64,000 nt of DNA from Cryobacterium soli (GTDB lineage: Bacteria > Actinomycetota > Actinomycetes > Actinomycetales > Microbacteriaceae): the NCBI RefSeq assembly GCF_003611035.1, contig NZ_CP030033.1, positions 1,798,001 through 1,862,000 on the forward strand, written 5' to 3'. The notes beneath the pieces were generated by a model, which was given only the letters and a program-made list of their open reading frames with translations, was not told the DNA's origin and did not search any database. Numbering within the stretch: position 1 is the stretch's first letter; every line of letters starts with the position of its first letter. Of the stretch, positions 9,410 through 18,444 are shown piece by piece. The position numbers and the translations under genes were made by a program.

Positions 9410-10930
9410 TTAGGAAGCGGGGGTGATGTTCCAGAGGTAGGGGTACGCGTTGCCGGCCTGCATGAGGGCAGAGGTCTTCGCGTCGGTGGCGTAGCTGGAC
9501 TGCACGCGGTACCACGGGGCGAACCAGGCCTGCTCGACGATGTACGCGTTGAGCTCCTTGAGGGCCGCGTCCGCCTCATCCTCGGTGCCGGTGCCGATGG
9601 TGGCGACGAGGGCGTCGACCGTCGGGTCCTGGTACTTGGTGGGGTTGAACGAGGCGTTCGGGGTGAGTTCGAAGTTGATCAGCGCCCAGTCGGCGTCCTG
9701 CTGCAGCTGCATCCAGGTGACTCCGTACTTGGGGGCGAGGAGGTCGGCGATGAAGTTGGTGCCGGTGTCGGTGTAGTTCACCGTGATGCCGACGTCCTTG
9801 AGCTGCTGCTGGATGAGGGTGAAGACGGCCGGGTTGCCGAGCGAGGTGCTGGGCATCTCGAGGGTGAGGCCATCCGCGTAACCGGCTGCCGCGAGCAGCT
9901 TCTTGGCCTCGGCGGGGTCGAAGGCGTACCGGGAGTCGAGGTCCTCGTCGTAGGCGGCCGAGGTGGTCGGGAAGATCTGGGTTGTGGGGGTGCCGAGTCC
10001 TTCGCCCACCGCGGTGAGCATGGCCTTGGTGTCGATGGCGTAGTTGAGCGCCTGGCGCACCCGCACGTCGGCGAGGGCGGGGTTCATCGACCCGTCGCGG
10101 TCGAAGATGATCAGGCCGGTCCAGTCCAGTTCGAACGGGTTGATCGTGTAGCCGGCGGCCTCGACCTCGGCGTTGTTGGTGTTGTCAGCGAGCTTGGCGC
10201 CGTTGACCTGGCCGCCCTTGATCGCGTTGAGCATGGAGGTGGAGTCGGCGAACACCTTGATCGACAGGTTGTCGTAGTGCACAGAGTCCGGGTCCCAGTA
10301 GTCGGGGTTCTTGGTGAACTCGTACGAGGTGCCCACGACGGTCTTGGCGGTGTCGAGGATGTACGGACCGGAGCCGACCGGGTTGGTCTGCACGTCAGCG
10401 GCGCCGAAGGCGGCGGGGCTTTCCTGCATGCCGGCGTTCTGGCTGAGGTAGTGCAGCAGGGCGGGGTCGGGCTGCGTGAGGGTGAGTTCCACCGTCGTGG
10501 CGTCGACCGCGGTGGCCGTGCCCAGCGCCGCCAGGAAGGAGGCGTTCGGGGAGGTGCCGTCACGGAAGCGGGTGAGGTTCTGGGCGGCGGCATCCGCGTT
10601 GAACGCGGTGCCGTCGGTGAACTTCACGTCGTCGCGCAGCGTGAGCATGAGCACGGTGTTGTCGTCGTTGTAGGACCACTCGGTGGCCAGGCTGGGGAGC
10701 AGCTTGCCGGTGGGGTCTTCCTTGAGGAGGGTGTCGTAAACGGCCTGCCCGTACGGCGACTCGTTGGCGAAGCTGATGTTGGCGGCCTCGAAGGTGGTGT
10801 TCTGAACGATGACGCCCAGAGTGAGCGTGTCGGAGCCGGACCCACTGGAGGAAGTGTCGCTTGCCGAGCAACCTGTGAGTGCGAGGGCCGCGACGGCGAC
10901 CACGGCCGTCAGGCTTTTCCATCGGAACAT
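9410..10930 (-). CDS. Solute-binding lipoprotein, family 5 (DppA/OppA type)
   Basis: 506 residues. Lipoprotein signal peptide: basic start MFRWK, hydrophobic core, lipobox LTGC with the lipidated Cys at about 21, then a Ser/Gly-rich linker. The rest is a two-lobed family 5 binding protein (ESPYGQAVYDTL near the start, GGQVNGAKL and RVRQALNYAID further on). Anchored outside the membrane, it should capture a glycan fragment for the transporter. First gene of the operon, with a GAAAGGGA ribosome site; it faces the TetR gene across a 122-bp gap. Confidence 0.93.
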   Translation of the reverse strand: MFRWKSLTAVVAVAALALTGCSASDTSSSGSGSDTLTLGVIVQNTTFEAANISFANESPYGQAVYDTLLKEDPTGKLLPSLATEWSYNDDNTVLMLTLRDDVKFTDGTAFNADAAAQNLTRFRDGTSPNASFLAALGTATAVDATTVELTLTQPDPALLHYLSQNAGMQESPAAFGAADVQTNPVGSGPYILDTAKTVVGTSYEFTKNPDYWDPDSVHYDNLSIKVFADSTSMLNAIKGGQVNGAKLADNTNNAEVEAAGYTINPFELDWTGLIIFDRDGSMNPALADVRVRQALNYAIDTKAMLTAVGEGLGTPTTQIFPTTSAAYDEDLDSRYAFDPAEAKKLLAAAGYADGLTLEMPSTSLGNPAVFTLIQQQLKDVGITVNYTDTGTNFIADLLAPKYGVTWMQLQQDADWALINFELTPNASFNPTKYQDPTVDALVATIGTGTEDEADAALKELNAYIVEQAWFAPWYRVQSSYATDAKTSALMQAGNAYPYLWNITPAS

Positions 10931-11052
10931 CGGTGTTCCCTTTCGGTACGTGCAGTCCTTCGTTGGGCCGCCTCGAAAACCGAAGCTAACACGAAAAACG
11001 AATAGTTGGTAGGTTTTCGCAGAATTGTTACCGAGCGCGCTAGAGTCGGGCC
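10931..11052. promoter_or_regulatory. Divergent promoter region, transport/glycosidase operon and TetR gene
   Basis: AT-rich compared with its flanks. Holds an 8-bp perfect inverted repeat, CGAAAACC (10974-10981) and GGTTTTCG (11012-11019), with a CGAAAAACGAA copy between; these are candidate binding sites for the adjacent regulator. Rightward, TAGAGT (11041-11046) ends 6 nt before the ATG at 11053 and there is no ribosome site, so the regulator mRNA is probably leaderless. Leftward, TACCAA-17-TAGCTT is a weak promoter candidate. Confidence 0.5.
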
Positions 11053-11670
11053 ATGATCCCCTCCGGAACCATCCGAAAGCCGCGCGGCGCCTACGCCAAG
11101 ACGGCGGCGCGGCGCCGGGAGATCCTTGAGGCCGGCATGGACGTCTTCGCCACGAACGGTTTCCGCAGTGGGTCCATCCGCGAGATCGCGGAGATGGTGG
11201 GCATCAGCCAGGCCGGCCTGCTGCACCACTTCTCCAACAAGAATGAGCTGCTGGCCGGGGTATTGGAACTCCGCGACGACCGGGCCACCGAGTACGTCGA
11301 CACGGCGGCCCCGGCCGGTATCGAGACCATCCGCGGCTTCGTGCGACTTATCGAGTACAACGCCCGCGAGAAGCCCGGCCTGGTGGAATTGCACTGCGTG
11401 CTCTCCGCTGAGGCCACCTCGCCGGAGCATCCGGCACACGACTACTTCGTTCGCCGGTACATCTGGGTTGAGTCGTTCCTCACCGATGCGTTCACCGCGA
11501 TGCGGGATGCCGGCCAGCTGGCCGCCGGGATCGATCCGTCCAGCGCCGCCCGCGGCACGATCGCCATGAGCGACGGCCTGCAGGTGCAGTGGCTGCTCCG
11601 CCGCGACGCGGTGGACATGGCCGCGGAGATGCGCAACTACCTGCGCCCCCTGCTCACCGTCGCCCTGTAG
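11053..11670 (+). CDS. TetR-family transcriptional regulator
   Basis: 205 residues. The N-terminal TetR helix-turn-helix covers about residues 17-62 (REILEAGMDVFATNGF, then SIREIAEMVGISQAGLLHHF). The C-terminal ligand domain is of the TetR_C_6 sort (RDDRATEYVDTAAPAG onward), often seen in regulators next to glycoside hydrolase or transport operons. Divergent from the seven-gene operon, so it most likely represses it until a sugar ligand binds. A 40-bp palindrome follows the stop. Confidence 0.9.
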   Translation: MIPSGTIRKPRGAYAKTAARRREILEAGMDVFATNGFRSGSIREIAEMVGISQAGLLHHFSNKNELLAGVLELRDDRATEYVDTAAPAGIETIRGFVRLIEYNAREKPGLVELHCVLSAEATSPEHPAHDYFVRRYIWVESFLTDAFTAMRDAGQLAAGIDPSSAARGTIAMSDGLQVQWLLRRDAVDMAAEMRNYLRPLLTVAL

Positions 11671-11724
11671 TCCCGCCCGCGCGCGCGCCACCCCCGCCGC
11701 CGCGAATTCCATTGCGCGGGTCAG

Positions 11725-11764
11725 GCGCCGTTTCGCGGGTGGCGCGCCACCCGCGAAACGGCGC
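11725..11764. terminator. 40-bp perfect palindrome between convergent genes
   Basis: Every base from 11725 to 11764 pairs around the centre 11744/11745. It lies between the stops of the converging TetR and nucleoside hydrolase genes, so it likely ends transcription in both directions. There is no T-run. Its core CCGTTTCGCGGG resembles the arm of the inverted repeat at 16232-16295 (CCGCTTTCGCGGG). Confidence 0.6.
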
Positions 11765-11790
11765 GCTGCCCGCGCGCCTCCTCCCGGCGG

Positions 11791-12762
11791 TCAGCCGGCG
11801 GCGTGGGCGGCGAGCTTGGCGGTGAAGTCGGCGAAGAGCAGCCGCAGGTCCAGCCGGGTGTACACCCGCATCGGCCGGGGGCCTTGCCGGGGAATCGTGT
11901 CGTAGGACCCGTCGGCGCGGATCCGGGGCACGGTGCGGGTGACGTACTCGCTCGAGGAGGGGTCGGCCTCGAACGACGACTGCAGCGCGGTCAGCAGCAC
12001 GAGCGGGCTGTCACCCAGGATGTACGTCTCGCCGAGGGGCAGGCCGTGGCTGCCGGCCATCACGGCGACCTTCGCGAGGGCGTCGTAGAGGTGGGCTCCG
12101 ATGGCGCCGTGCGGGCGCACATCCGTGAGCAGTTCGGCCCAGGAGTACAGGGTTTGCCGGTAGGCGTCGCGCGGCACCTGCCAGATCGGCATGAACGAGT
12201 CGAAGATCACCCGGGCGGCGGGGATGTCGATGGCCAGGTTGTACTCGGGGCCGTGGGACCCGGGCGGCGGCACGGCGAGGCCCTCGTGCTCGGGGCCGCC
12301 GATCCAGACCAGGGTGAGCCGGGTCGCGATGCGCGGTTCGAGCAGGTAGGCGCTGGCGATCTCGGTGAGACCGGCGCCGCAGGCCACGAAGAGCGGCAGG
12401 TTCGTGTCGGTGCGCATGGCTTCGGCGATGATGACGTCCGTTGCCGCCGAACGGATGGGCGACAGCGGGTCGGTCATGCCAACGTTCGACCCGGCCAGCA
12501 CGGGAATCGTGCCGGTGCGGCCGAGCACGTCGAGCACGGTGCGGGCGGCCGCGGCCGCGTTGTCGGCGGTCTGCTCGGAGGGGTCGAACGGGTCGCCGGG
12601 CTTCAGATGTGAGCCGATGATGGCGCGGATCTCCACCGACGGCGAGAGCACGTGGTGGGCGAGCTGCACGAGCCCGTCGGGATCACCGGAGAAGTCGTTG
12701 TCGATGATGACCCGGGCGCGGGGCTGCACCACCCGCCGCAGTTCGGTCTCGAATGATGTCAA
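11791..12762 (-). CDS. Nucleoside hydrolase (inosine/uridine-preferring family)
   Basis: 323 residues from TTG at 12762, chosen because AGGGAAGG lies 8 nt upstream; a GTG at 12771 is the alternative. The family's N-terminal calcium-binding Asp cluster is present as IIDNDFSGDPDG (Asp21, 23, 27, 29), followed by VLAGSN and a C-terminal Asp-containing segment GDSPLVLLTALQSS. Splits the N-glycosidic bond of nucleosides to ribose and base, or acts on a related glycoside. No signal peptide. Confidence 0.8.
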   Translation of the reverse strand: MTSFETELRRVVQPRARVIIDNDFSGDPDGLVQLAHHVLSPSVEIRAIIGSHLKPGDPFDPSEQTADNAAAAARTVLDVLGRTGTIPVLAGSNVGMTDPLSPIRSAATDVIIAEAMRTDTNLPLFVACGAGLTEIASAYLLEPRIATRLTLVWIGGPEHEGLAVPPPGSHGPEYNLAIDIPAARVIFDSFMPIWQVPRDAYRQTLYSWAELLTDVRPHGAIGAHLYDALAKVAVMAGSHGLPLGETYILGDSPLVLLTALQSSFEADPSSSEYVTRTVPRIRADGSYDTIPRQGPRPMRVYTRLDLRLLFADFTAKLAAHAAG

Positions 12763-12835
12763 CGCCGGCACCTTCCCTGAAGTTTTTCTGATGAGTGTAG
12801 TGGCCCCGCCGCCGGTCCACCTCGACGCACGAGAT

Positions 12836-12904
12836 AGTGCTCGCGGCGGGTGAAAGCGCTCGCAGCACGCGATTGTCGCGGATCTATCGCACGCCGCGAG
12901 CACT
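12836..12904. repeat. 13-bp inverted repeat with extra direct copy, intergenic
   Basis: AGTGCTCGCGGCG (12836-12848) and its exact complement (12892-12904) flank 43 bp. A direct copy, GCACGCCGCGAGC, occurs at 12889-12901 and 12920-12932. It lies in the 207-bp gap after the SDR gene stop and could serve as its terminator. No gene is seen in this gap. Confidence 0.5.
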
Positions 12905-12969
12905 GAGGCGAGCGCTGAGGCACGCCGCGAGCGCTCCCGACGCGCGGGCTCCGTGCTGCGGCCGTGGTC

Positions 12970-13920
12970 CTACTGGGGCGCCATCCGGATGCCGCCGTCG
13001 AGGCGGATGGTCTCGCCGTTGAGCATGGGGTTCTCCACGATGTGGCGCACCAGGGCGGCGTACTCGGCCGGGTTGCCGAGCCGGGCCGGATGCGGCACCT
13101 GGGCGCCCAGCGACGCTCGGGCCTCGGCGGGCAGCCCCTGCAGCAGCGGGGTGTCGAACAGCCCGGGCGCGATGGTCACGACGCGGATGAGCGAGCGTGC
13201 GAACTCGCGGGCCAACGGCAGCGTCATCGCCGCGACCCCGCCCTTCGATGCGGCGTAGGCCGCCTGGCCGATCTGACCGTCGAAGGCCGCGACGGATGCC
13301 GTGTTCACGATCACGCCGCGCTCCGGGGTGCCTCCGTCGGTGGAGTCGACCCGGTCGGTGCCGGCCGAGCCTGAGTCGGTCTCAGCGCCGCGCGAGCCGG
13401 AGCCCGTGGAACCCGCTGGGCCGGGACCGACCGGGTCGAGGTCCTGCATTGCCGCGACGGCCAGGCGCACCACGTTGAAGGTACCGAGGAGGTTCACCCG
13501 CAGTACCCGCTCGAAGTCGACCAGCGGCATCGCTCCCTGCCGACCCACGGTCCGGGCCGCCGGGGCGATCCCCGCGCAGTTGACCACGATACGGAGGGGC
13601 GCGTGGGTTCCGGCCACCGCGACCGCCGCGGCCACGTCGGCCTCGCTGGTCACATCCCCCGGATGGAATATGGCCTCGCCGCCCGCGCGGTGACCCATCC
13701 CCGCCAGGGAATGAGCCGCGTCCGAGCCGTCGCTGTCGCCTGTCGAATGGCGCGCTGACCGGGCCCAGGCGTTCAGCTCGTCCGCCCGGTCCGTGCCCGC
13801 CGAACCGGCCAGGTCGAACAGCACGACATGCGCCCCGGCCCCGAGCAGCGCCCGCGCGGTGGCCAGGCCGAGGCCGGAGGCCGCTCCGGTGACGAGGGCG
13901 GAGCATCCGTCGATGCGCAC
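12970..13920 (-). CDS. SDR-family dehydrogenase (3-hydroxyacyl-CoA dehydrogenase type II-like)
   Basis: 316 residues from GTG at 13920, 2 bp after the thiolase stop. NAD-binding TGAASGLG near the start, the catalytic YAASK motif (YxxxK) and a C-terminal loop with GLFDTPLL typical of the HSD10-like group. Two low-complexity insertions are odd: one after [10 protein letters not shown] and a Gly/Ser/Thr/Asp-rich stretch before the [13 protein letters not shown] strand. They fall in surface loops and lengthen the protein beyond the usual 255 residues. Paired with thiolase, it suggests beta-oxidation or ketone-body metabolism. Confidence 0.85.
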   Translation of the reverse strand: MRIDGCSALVTGAASGLGLATARALLGAGAHVVLFDLAGSAGTDRADELNAWARSARHSTGDSDGSDAAHSLAGMGHRAGGEAIFHPGDVTSEADVAAAVAVAGTHAPLRIVVNCAGIAPAARTVGRQGAMPLVDFERVLRVNLLGTFNVVRLAVAAMQDLDPVGPGPAGSTGSGSRGAETDSGSAGTDRVDSTDGGTPERGVIVNTASVAAFDGQIGQAAYAASKGGVAAMTLPLAREFARSLIRVVTIAPGLFDTPLLQGLPAEARASLGAQVPHPARLGNPAEYAALVRHIVENPMLNGETIRLDGGIRMAPQ

Positions 13921-13922
13921 GG

Positions 13923-15185
13923 TCAGAGCCGTTCGATGATGGTGGAGTTGGCCATGCCGCCGCCCTCGCACATGGTCTGCAGGCCGTAGCGACCGCCGCC
14001 GGCTTCGAGGGTCTCGAGCAGGGTGCCGAGCAACCGGGTACCCGAGGACCCGAGCGCATGGCCGAGGGCGATGGCGCCGCCGTTGGCGTTGAGTTTCGCC
14101 GGGTCGGCGCGCAGTTCGCGTTGCCAGACCAACGGCACACAGGCGAATGCCTCGTTGACCTCGTAGGCGTCCAGGTCGTCGATGCCGAGCCCGGAGCGGG
14201 CCAGGATGCGCCGGGTGGCGGGGACCACCCCGGTGAGCATCAGCAGCGGGTCGCTGCCCGTCACCGCGAAGCTGTGGAACCGGGCCCGCGGGGTGAGGCC
14301 GAGGGCGGCGGCGCGGCTGGCGCTCATGATCAGGGCGGCGGAGGCGCCGTCGGTGAGCGGGGAGGAGTTGCCGGCGGTGATCTGCCAGTCCACCTCGGGG
14401 AACCGGGCGGCGAGCTCATCGGTGCGGAAGGCCAGCGGCAGGTCGGCGAGGGTCTCGAGAGTGGTGTTGCGGCGGATGGTCTGGTCGTCGACGACGCGGC
14501 TGCCGTCGGGCAGCGACACCGCGAGCAGGCTGCCGGCGAAGTCTCCGCGGTCGGCGGCTTCGGCGGCCAATCGGTGCGACCGGGCGGCGTACTCGTCGAG
14601 TTCGGCCCGGGTGAGTCCCCATCGGGCGCTGATCAGCTCCGCCGAGACGCCCTGGCCCACGAGCCCGTTCGGGTAGCGCTCGTGCATCAGGCGGCCGTGC
14701 GGGTCCTGGCTGGCGACCGCCGACCACGCCGTGGGCGAGCCCCACCCCTCGGTGCGTCCGGCGGCGTCGGAACCGCCGGCGGGAACCGGTCCCCCGGCCG
14801 ACCCGAGCGGTACCCGGCTCATCGACTCCACCCCGCACGCGATCACGATGTCGTAGCTGCCCGCGAGCACCCCCTGCGCGGCAAAGGTCGCCGCCTGCTG
14901 GCTGGAGCCGCACTGCCGGTCGATGGTGGTGCCCGGCACCGACTCGGGGAACCCGGCGCTGAGCAACGCGGTGCGGGTGATGTTGGTGCTCTGCTCGCCG
15001 ACCTGGGTGAGGCATCCGCCGATCACGTCGTCGACCAGGGCCGGATCGAGGTCGTTGCGGCTGACGAGGTCGTGCAGCACCCCCGCGAGCAGGTCGGCTG
15101 GGTGCACCCCGGCGAGCGCGCCGCCGGGCTTCCCGCGGCCGGAGGGAGTGCGAACGACATCGACGATGACAGCATCATTGCTCAT
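13923..15185 (-). CDS. Thiolase (acetyl-CoA C-acyltransferase)
   Basis: 420 residues. Thiolase fold with nucleophile Cys92 in DRQCGSS, the NEAFA motif, [11 protein letters not shown] (catalytic His) and the second active-site Cys in CEGGGMAN near the C-terminus. All catalytic residues are present. Cleaves 3-ketoacyl-CoA or condenses acetyl-CoA; direction and chain length are not clear. First gene of a two-gene unit with the SDR, consistent with consecutive steps of fatty-acid oxidation. Confidence 0.92.
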   Translation of the reverse strand: MSNDAVIVDVVRTPSGRGKPGGALAGVHPADLLAGVLHDLVSRNDLDPALVDDVIGGCLTQVGEQSTNITRTALLSAGFPESVPGTTIDRQCGSSQQAATFAAQGVLAGSYDIVIACGVESMSRVPLGSAGGPVPAGGSDAAGRTEGWGSPTAWSAVASQDPHGRLMHERYPNGLVGQGVSAELISARWGLTRAELDEYAARSHRLAAEAADRGDFAGSLLAVSLPDGSRVVDDQTIRRNTTLETLADLPLAFRTDELAARFPEVDWQITAGNSSPLTDGASAALIMSASRAAALGLTPRARFHSFAVTGSDPLLMLTGVVPATRRILARSGLGIDDLDAYEVNEAFACVPLVWQRELRADPAKLNANGGAIALGHALGSSGTRLLGTLLETLEAGGGRYGLQTMCEGGGMANSTIIERL

Positions 15186-15350
15186 GCCCCCAGCCTAGGC
15201 TCGCGGGCCGGCCCGGGGCGGTGCATAACTCCTCCAATTCCCGCCGGCGCGGCGAGCGGATGCCGGAATCCCGCGGCTCTGGCCCGGCCCGGGAGATCCA
15301 GCATGAGTCATGCGCGCCGGTCGGGCGGAGCGGCCCAGTCGAGTGCCGGG

Positions 15351-15384
15351 GCAGAGCGGCCGGGCGGGCAGAGCGGCCGGGCGG
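15351..15384. repeat. 17-bp tandem repeat, two copies
   Basis: GCAGAGCGGCCGGGCGG occurs twice head to tail (15351-15367, 15368-15384), with related GGGCGGAG units around it, in the 211-bp gap between the thiolase start and the methyltransferase stop. No gene is seen in the gap. Confidence 0.7.
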
Positions 15385-15396
15385 AGTGGCGGGCGC

Positions 15397-16194
15397 TCAG
15401 CCCGAGAGGGCCCACATGGCCACGGCGCTGGCGGCGGCCACGTTGAGGGAGTCGATGCCGTGCTTCATGGGGATCTGCACCACGGAGTCCGACGCGGCGA
15501 GCGCCTCATCCGTGAGCCCCTCGCCCTCGGCGCCGAGAAGCAGCGCCAGCCGGGCATGCTGTTCCCCGTTGACGTCGCGCAGGCTCACCGCGTCCGGGGT
15601 CAGCGCCAGGGCCGCGACGTGGAAACCGTGCTCGGTGAGCAGCCGGCGGGTGCTCGCCCAATCGCCCACCCGGGTCCACGGGACCTGCAGCACCGTGCCC
15701 ATCGATACCCGGATGGCCCGGCGGTAGAACGGGTCGGAGCAGCGCGGCGTGACGAGGATCGCGTCGGCCCCGATCGCCCCGGCGGAGCGGAAGATGGCGC
15801 CCACATTGGTGGGGTCGGTCACGTTCTCGAGAATCAGGATGCGCCGGGCGCCGGCCAGCAGCGTCCCAGGGTCCGGCAACGCGGGCCGGTGCATCGCGGC
15901 GATCAGCCCCCGGTGCAGCACGTAGCCGGTCAGTTCGGTCAGCAGCTCCCCCGGCCCGACGAACACCGGTACGTCGTCGCCGACGAGCGCGCGGGCCTCG
16001 TCGAGCGTGTTCGCCAGGGTGAGCACCGAGCGGGGCCGGTGCCCGGCGCGAAGCGCTCGCTCGAGCACGAGCGCGGACTCGGCGATGTACAGCCCGTGCT
16101 CGGTGTCGCGCGCCTTCTTGAGCGCCACATCCGTCGACTGGGTGTAGTCGGCCAACCGGGGGTCGCTGAGGTCGGAGATCTCGATAACGGGCAT
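15397..16194 (-). CDS. TrmH/SpoU-family RNA 2'-O-methyltransferase
   Basis: 265 residues. N-terminal substrate-binding domain followed by the SPOUT knot with its three motifs: LENVTDPTNVGAIFRSA, LLLGAEGEGL and IPMKHGIDSLNVAAA. These bind S-adenosylmethionine in the trefoil knot. Transfers a methyl group to a ribose in rRNA or tRNA; target not predictable. Single gene, separated from the aldehyde dehydrogenase upstream by a strong inverted repeat. Confidence 0.9.
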   Translation of the reverse strand: MPVIEISDLSDPRLADYTQSTDVALKKARDTEHGLYIAESALVLERALRAGHRPRSVLTLANTLDEARALVGDDVPVFVGPGELLTELTGYVLHRGLIAAMHRPALPDPGTLLAGARRILILENVTDPTNVGAIFRSAGAIGADAILVTPRCSDPFYRRAIRVSMGTVLQVPWTRVGDWASTRRLLTEHGFHVAALALTPDAVSLRDVNGEQHARLALLLGAEGEGLTDEALAASDSVVQIPMKHGIDSLNVAAASAVAMWALSG

Positions 16195-16231
16195 CCGAAA
16201 AGCCTACCGACGCCCGTGCCGGGCAGAAACG

Positions 16232-16295
16232 CCCGCGAAAGCGGCCGAAAGGCTGCCTCAGCTCGCTGAGGTGACCGTTTCACCGCTTTCGCGGG
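16232..16295. terminator. 13-bp inverted repeat enclosing an inner hairpin
   Basis: CCCGCGAAAGCGG (16232-16244) pairs exactly with 16283-16295. Inside, CCTCAG-CTCG-CTGAGG (16256-16271) forms a second hairpin. It follows the dehydrogenase stop and precedes the methyltransferase start on the same strand, so it should act as a terminator. Confidence 0.6.
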
Positions 16296-16301
16296 ACGCC
16301 C

Positions 16302-17783
16302 CTAGTCGTAGTCGGCGAAGGGGTCGGGGGTGAGAGTGTACTTCGTCGAGAGGTACTCGTGGATGCCCTCGGCGCCGCCCTCCCGGCCGAGGCCGGACTG
16401 CTTGACCCCGCCGAACGGGGCCGCGGCGTTTGAGACCACGCCCATGTTCAGGCCCATCATGCCCGTCTGCAGGCGTTCAATCATCCGCTGACCGCGTGCG
16501 AGGTCCCGGGTGAACACGTAGCTGACCAGCCCGTACTCGGTGTTGTTGGCGATGCGCACGGCGTCGTCCTCGTCGTCGAACGGCACGATCGACAGCACCG
16601 GGCCGAAGATCTCTTCGCGCAGGATGTCGCTGCCCGGCTTGACGTCGCTGATCACGGTCGGCTCGTAGAACGTGCCCGTGCCGGCCAGGGCGTGCCCGCC
16701 GGTGAGCAGCGTCGCGCCGCGGCCGAGCGCCTCCTGCACCAGGGTATCGGCCTTGGTCACGGCATCCGCGTTGATCAGCGGGCCGATGTTGACGCCGGAT
16801 TCGGTGCCCCGGCCCACGGTGAAGTCGGATACTGCCTCGGTGACCCGGCGGGCGAACTCCTGGGCCACATCACGGTGCACGATGAACCGGTTGGCGGCGG
16901 TGCAGGCCTGGCCCACGTTGCGGAACTTCGCCGCGAGGGCGCCCTCAACGGCGCGGTCCATGTCGGCGTCCTCGAAGACCAGGAACGGGGCGTTGCCGCC
17001 GAGCTCCATCGAGGTGCGCAGCACGTTCTGCGCGGACTGCGCGATGAGACTCTGGCCGACGCCGGTGGACCCGGTGAAGCTCAGCTTCCGCAGCCGCGGG
17101 TCGGCGATGATCGGCCCGGACACGGCGGAGGACTGCGAGGTGGTGACCACGTTGATCACCCCGGCGGGCACACCCACCTCCTCGAACAGCTTGACCAGGT
17201 ACAGGGTGGTGAGCGGGGTGAGCGCCGCGGGCTTGATCACGACGGTGCAGCCGGCGGCGAGCGCGGGCGCGATCTTGCGGGTCGCCATGGCCAGTGGGAA
17301 ATTCCACGGGGTGATCAGGAAGCTGGGGCCCACCGGGTGCTGCGACACGATCATGCGGCCGGTGCCCTCGGGGTTGGTGCCGTAGCGGCCGGTGATGCGC
17401 ACGGCCTCCTCACTGAACCAGCGCAGGAACTCCCCGCCGTAGGCGACCTCGCCGTAGGACTCGGCGAGGGGCTTGCCCATCTCCAGGGTCATCAGCAGGG
17501 CGAACTCGTGCTTGCGCTCCTGCAGCAGCTCGAAGCTGCGGCGGAGCACCTCACCCCGCACCCGCGGCGGCGTTGCCGCCCAGGCCTCCTGTGCCTCGTC
17601 GGCGGCGGCGAGCGCGGCCAGGCCGTCGGCGACACCGGCGTCGGCGATGGTCTTGATCACCTTGCCCGTGGACGGGTCGTGCACGGTGAGGGTGTTCCCG
17701 TCGGCGGCGGGCACCCACTGCCCGTTGATGTACAGCTCGTTGGGTACGTGCTGGAGCAGCTCTGCTTCGGTTACGTGCGCCAC
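16302..17783 (-). CDS. gabD: NAD(P)-dependent succinate-semialdehyde dehydrogenase
   Basis: 493 residues of the aldehyde dehydrogenase superfamily. General base Glu260 in MELGGNAP and nucleophile Cys294 in GQACTA are present, with TPWNFPLAM and the GSTGVGQ cofactor motif. The succinate-semialdehyde subgroup is suggested by length and overall similarity; other small aldehydes are possible. Oxidises the semialdehyde to succinate, linking GABA or related breakdown to the TCA cycle. No partner transaminase is visible nearby. Confidence 0.88.
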   Translation of the reverse strand: MAHVTEAELLQHVPNELYINGQWVPAADGNTLTVHDPSTGKVIKTIADAGVADGLAALAAADEAQEAWAATPPRVRGEVLRRSFELLQERKHEFALLMTLEMGKPLAESYGEVAYGGEFLRWFSEEAVRITGRYGTNPEGTGRMIVSQHPVGPSFLITPWNFPLAMATRKIAPALAAGCTVVIKPAALTPLTTLYLVKLFEEVGVPAGVINVVTTSQSSAVSGPIIADPRLRKLSFTGSTGVGQSLIAQSAQNVLRTSMELGGNAPFLVFEDADMDRAVEGALAAKFRNVGQACTAANRFIVHRDVAQEFARRVTEAVSDFTVGRGTESGVNIGPLINADAVTKADTLVQEALGRGATLLTGGHALAGTGTFYEPTVISDVKPGSDILREEIFGPVLSIVPFDDEDDAVRIANNTEYGLVSYVFTRDLARGQRMIERLQTGMMGLNMGVVSNAAAPFGGVKQSGLGREGGAEGIHEYLSTKYTLTPDPFADYD

Positions 17784-17909
17784 AAATGCCTCCCTGAAGT
17801 CGTTGCTTCAAATCTACCCGCGTACCGCCGGACATCCCCTGGCCCCGCGGCGCCGGCGCTTCCCGTGCGTGTCGCGACCCGGTTGGCCGGCGGCTCTGGT
17901 CGGCTCGCG

Positions 17910-18371
17910 TCAGCCCCGCGCCCGTCGATCGGCCGGCAGGATTCCCAGGCAGAGCAGCAGGAAGATCAGCTGCAGCATCCCGGTGGTGAAGTAGATGGTG
18001 TGCAGGATCGAGTAGACCGGCAGCAGCGCCACCTCCACGTAGATCCAGATGACCATGCCGAACCCGGCGACCCCGGCTGCGGCGGGATACCACGGAAGGT
18101 GCCGGTGCTGCAGCAGCACGGCAAGCCCCTGCGTGCCGCCGACCACGAGCAGTAAGACGAGCCCGGGGATCACGAACGAGTCGAACGGAGTGCCGTCCAG
18201 CCAGCTCAGCGGCATTCCCATCCCGTTGCCGAGGATCAGGCCGACACCCCCGCCGACCGCCGACACGAGGTTGAACCAGCCCACCACGAGCAGCCCCAGC
18301 CACCAGCGCCGCGGCGTCGCCCGGTCGGTCTCGGCGAGGGTGGGGCGAGCGGATGTCGGGTGGGCGGCCAT
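17910..18371 (-). CDS. Small four-span membrane protein, unknown function
   Basis: 153 residues from ATG at 18371. Four hydrophobic segments: after RRWWLG, around FDSFVIPGLVLLLVV, around WYPAAAGVAGFGMVIW, and near the end (MLQLIFLLLCLGIL). Resembles uncharacterised actinobacterial membrane proteins. Stands alone between the dehydrogenase and the anti-sigma gene. A GTG further upstream is an alternative start but adds only polar sequence. Confidence 0.75.
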   Translation of the reverse strand: MAAHPTSARPTLAETDRATPRRWWLGLLVVGWFNLVSAVGGGVGLILGNGMGMPLSWLDGTPFDSFVIPGLVLLLVVGGTQGLAVLLQHRHLPWYPAAAGVAGFGMVIWIYVEVALLPVYSILHTIYFTTGMLQLIFLLLCLGILPADRRARG

Positions 18372-18444
18372 GCTGTCATCCTGTTCCCCCGGCGGGTCGG
18401 TCACAATCCCCAGCTCGGGGCGAGCCGGCGGCGGCCTGGCGCGG

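Noticed and set aside
8618..11005. Very long open frames antisense to real genes (also 1368-3512 + and 52957-54627 -)
   Set aside because: Their products are biased to Gly/Arg/His/Val as expected from reading GC-rich genes backwards, they lack domains, and the opposite strand carries clear families.
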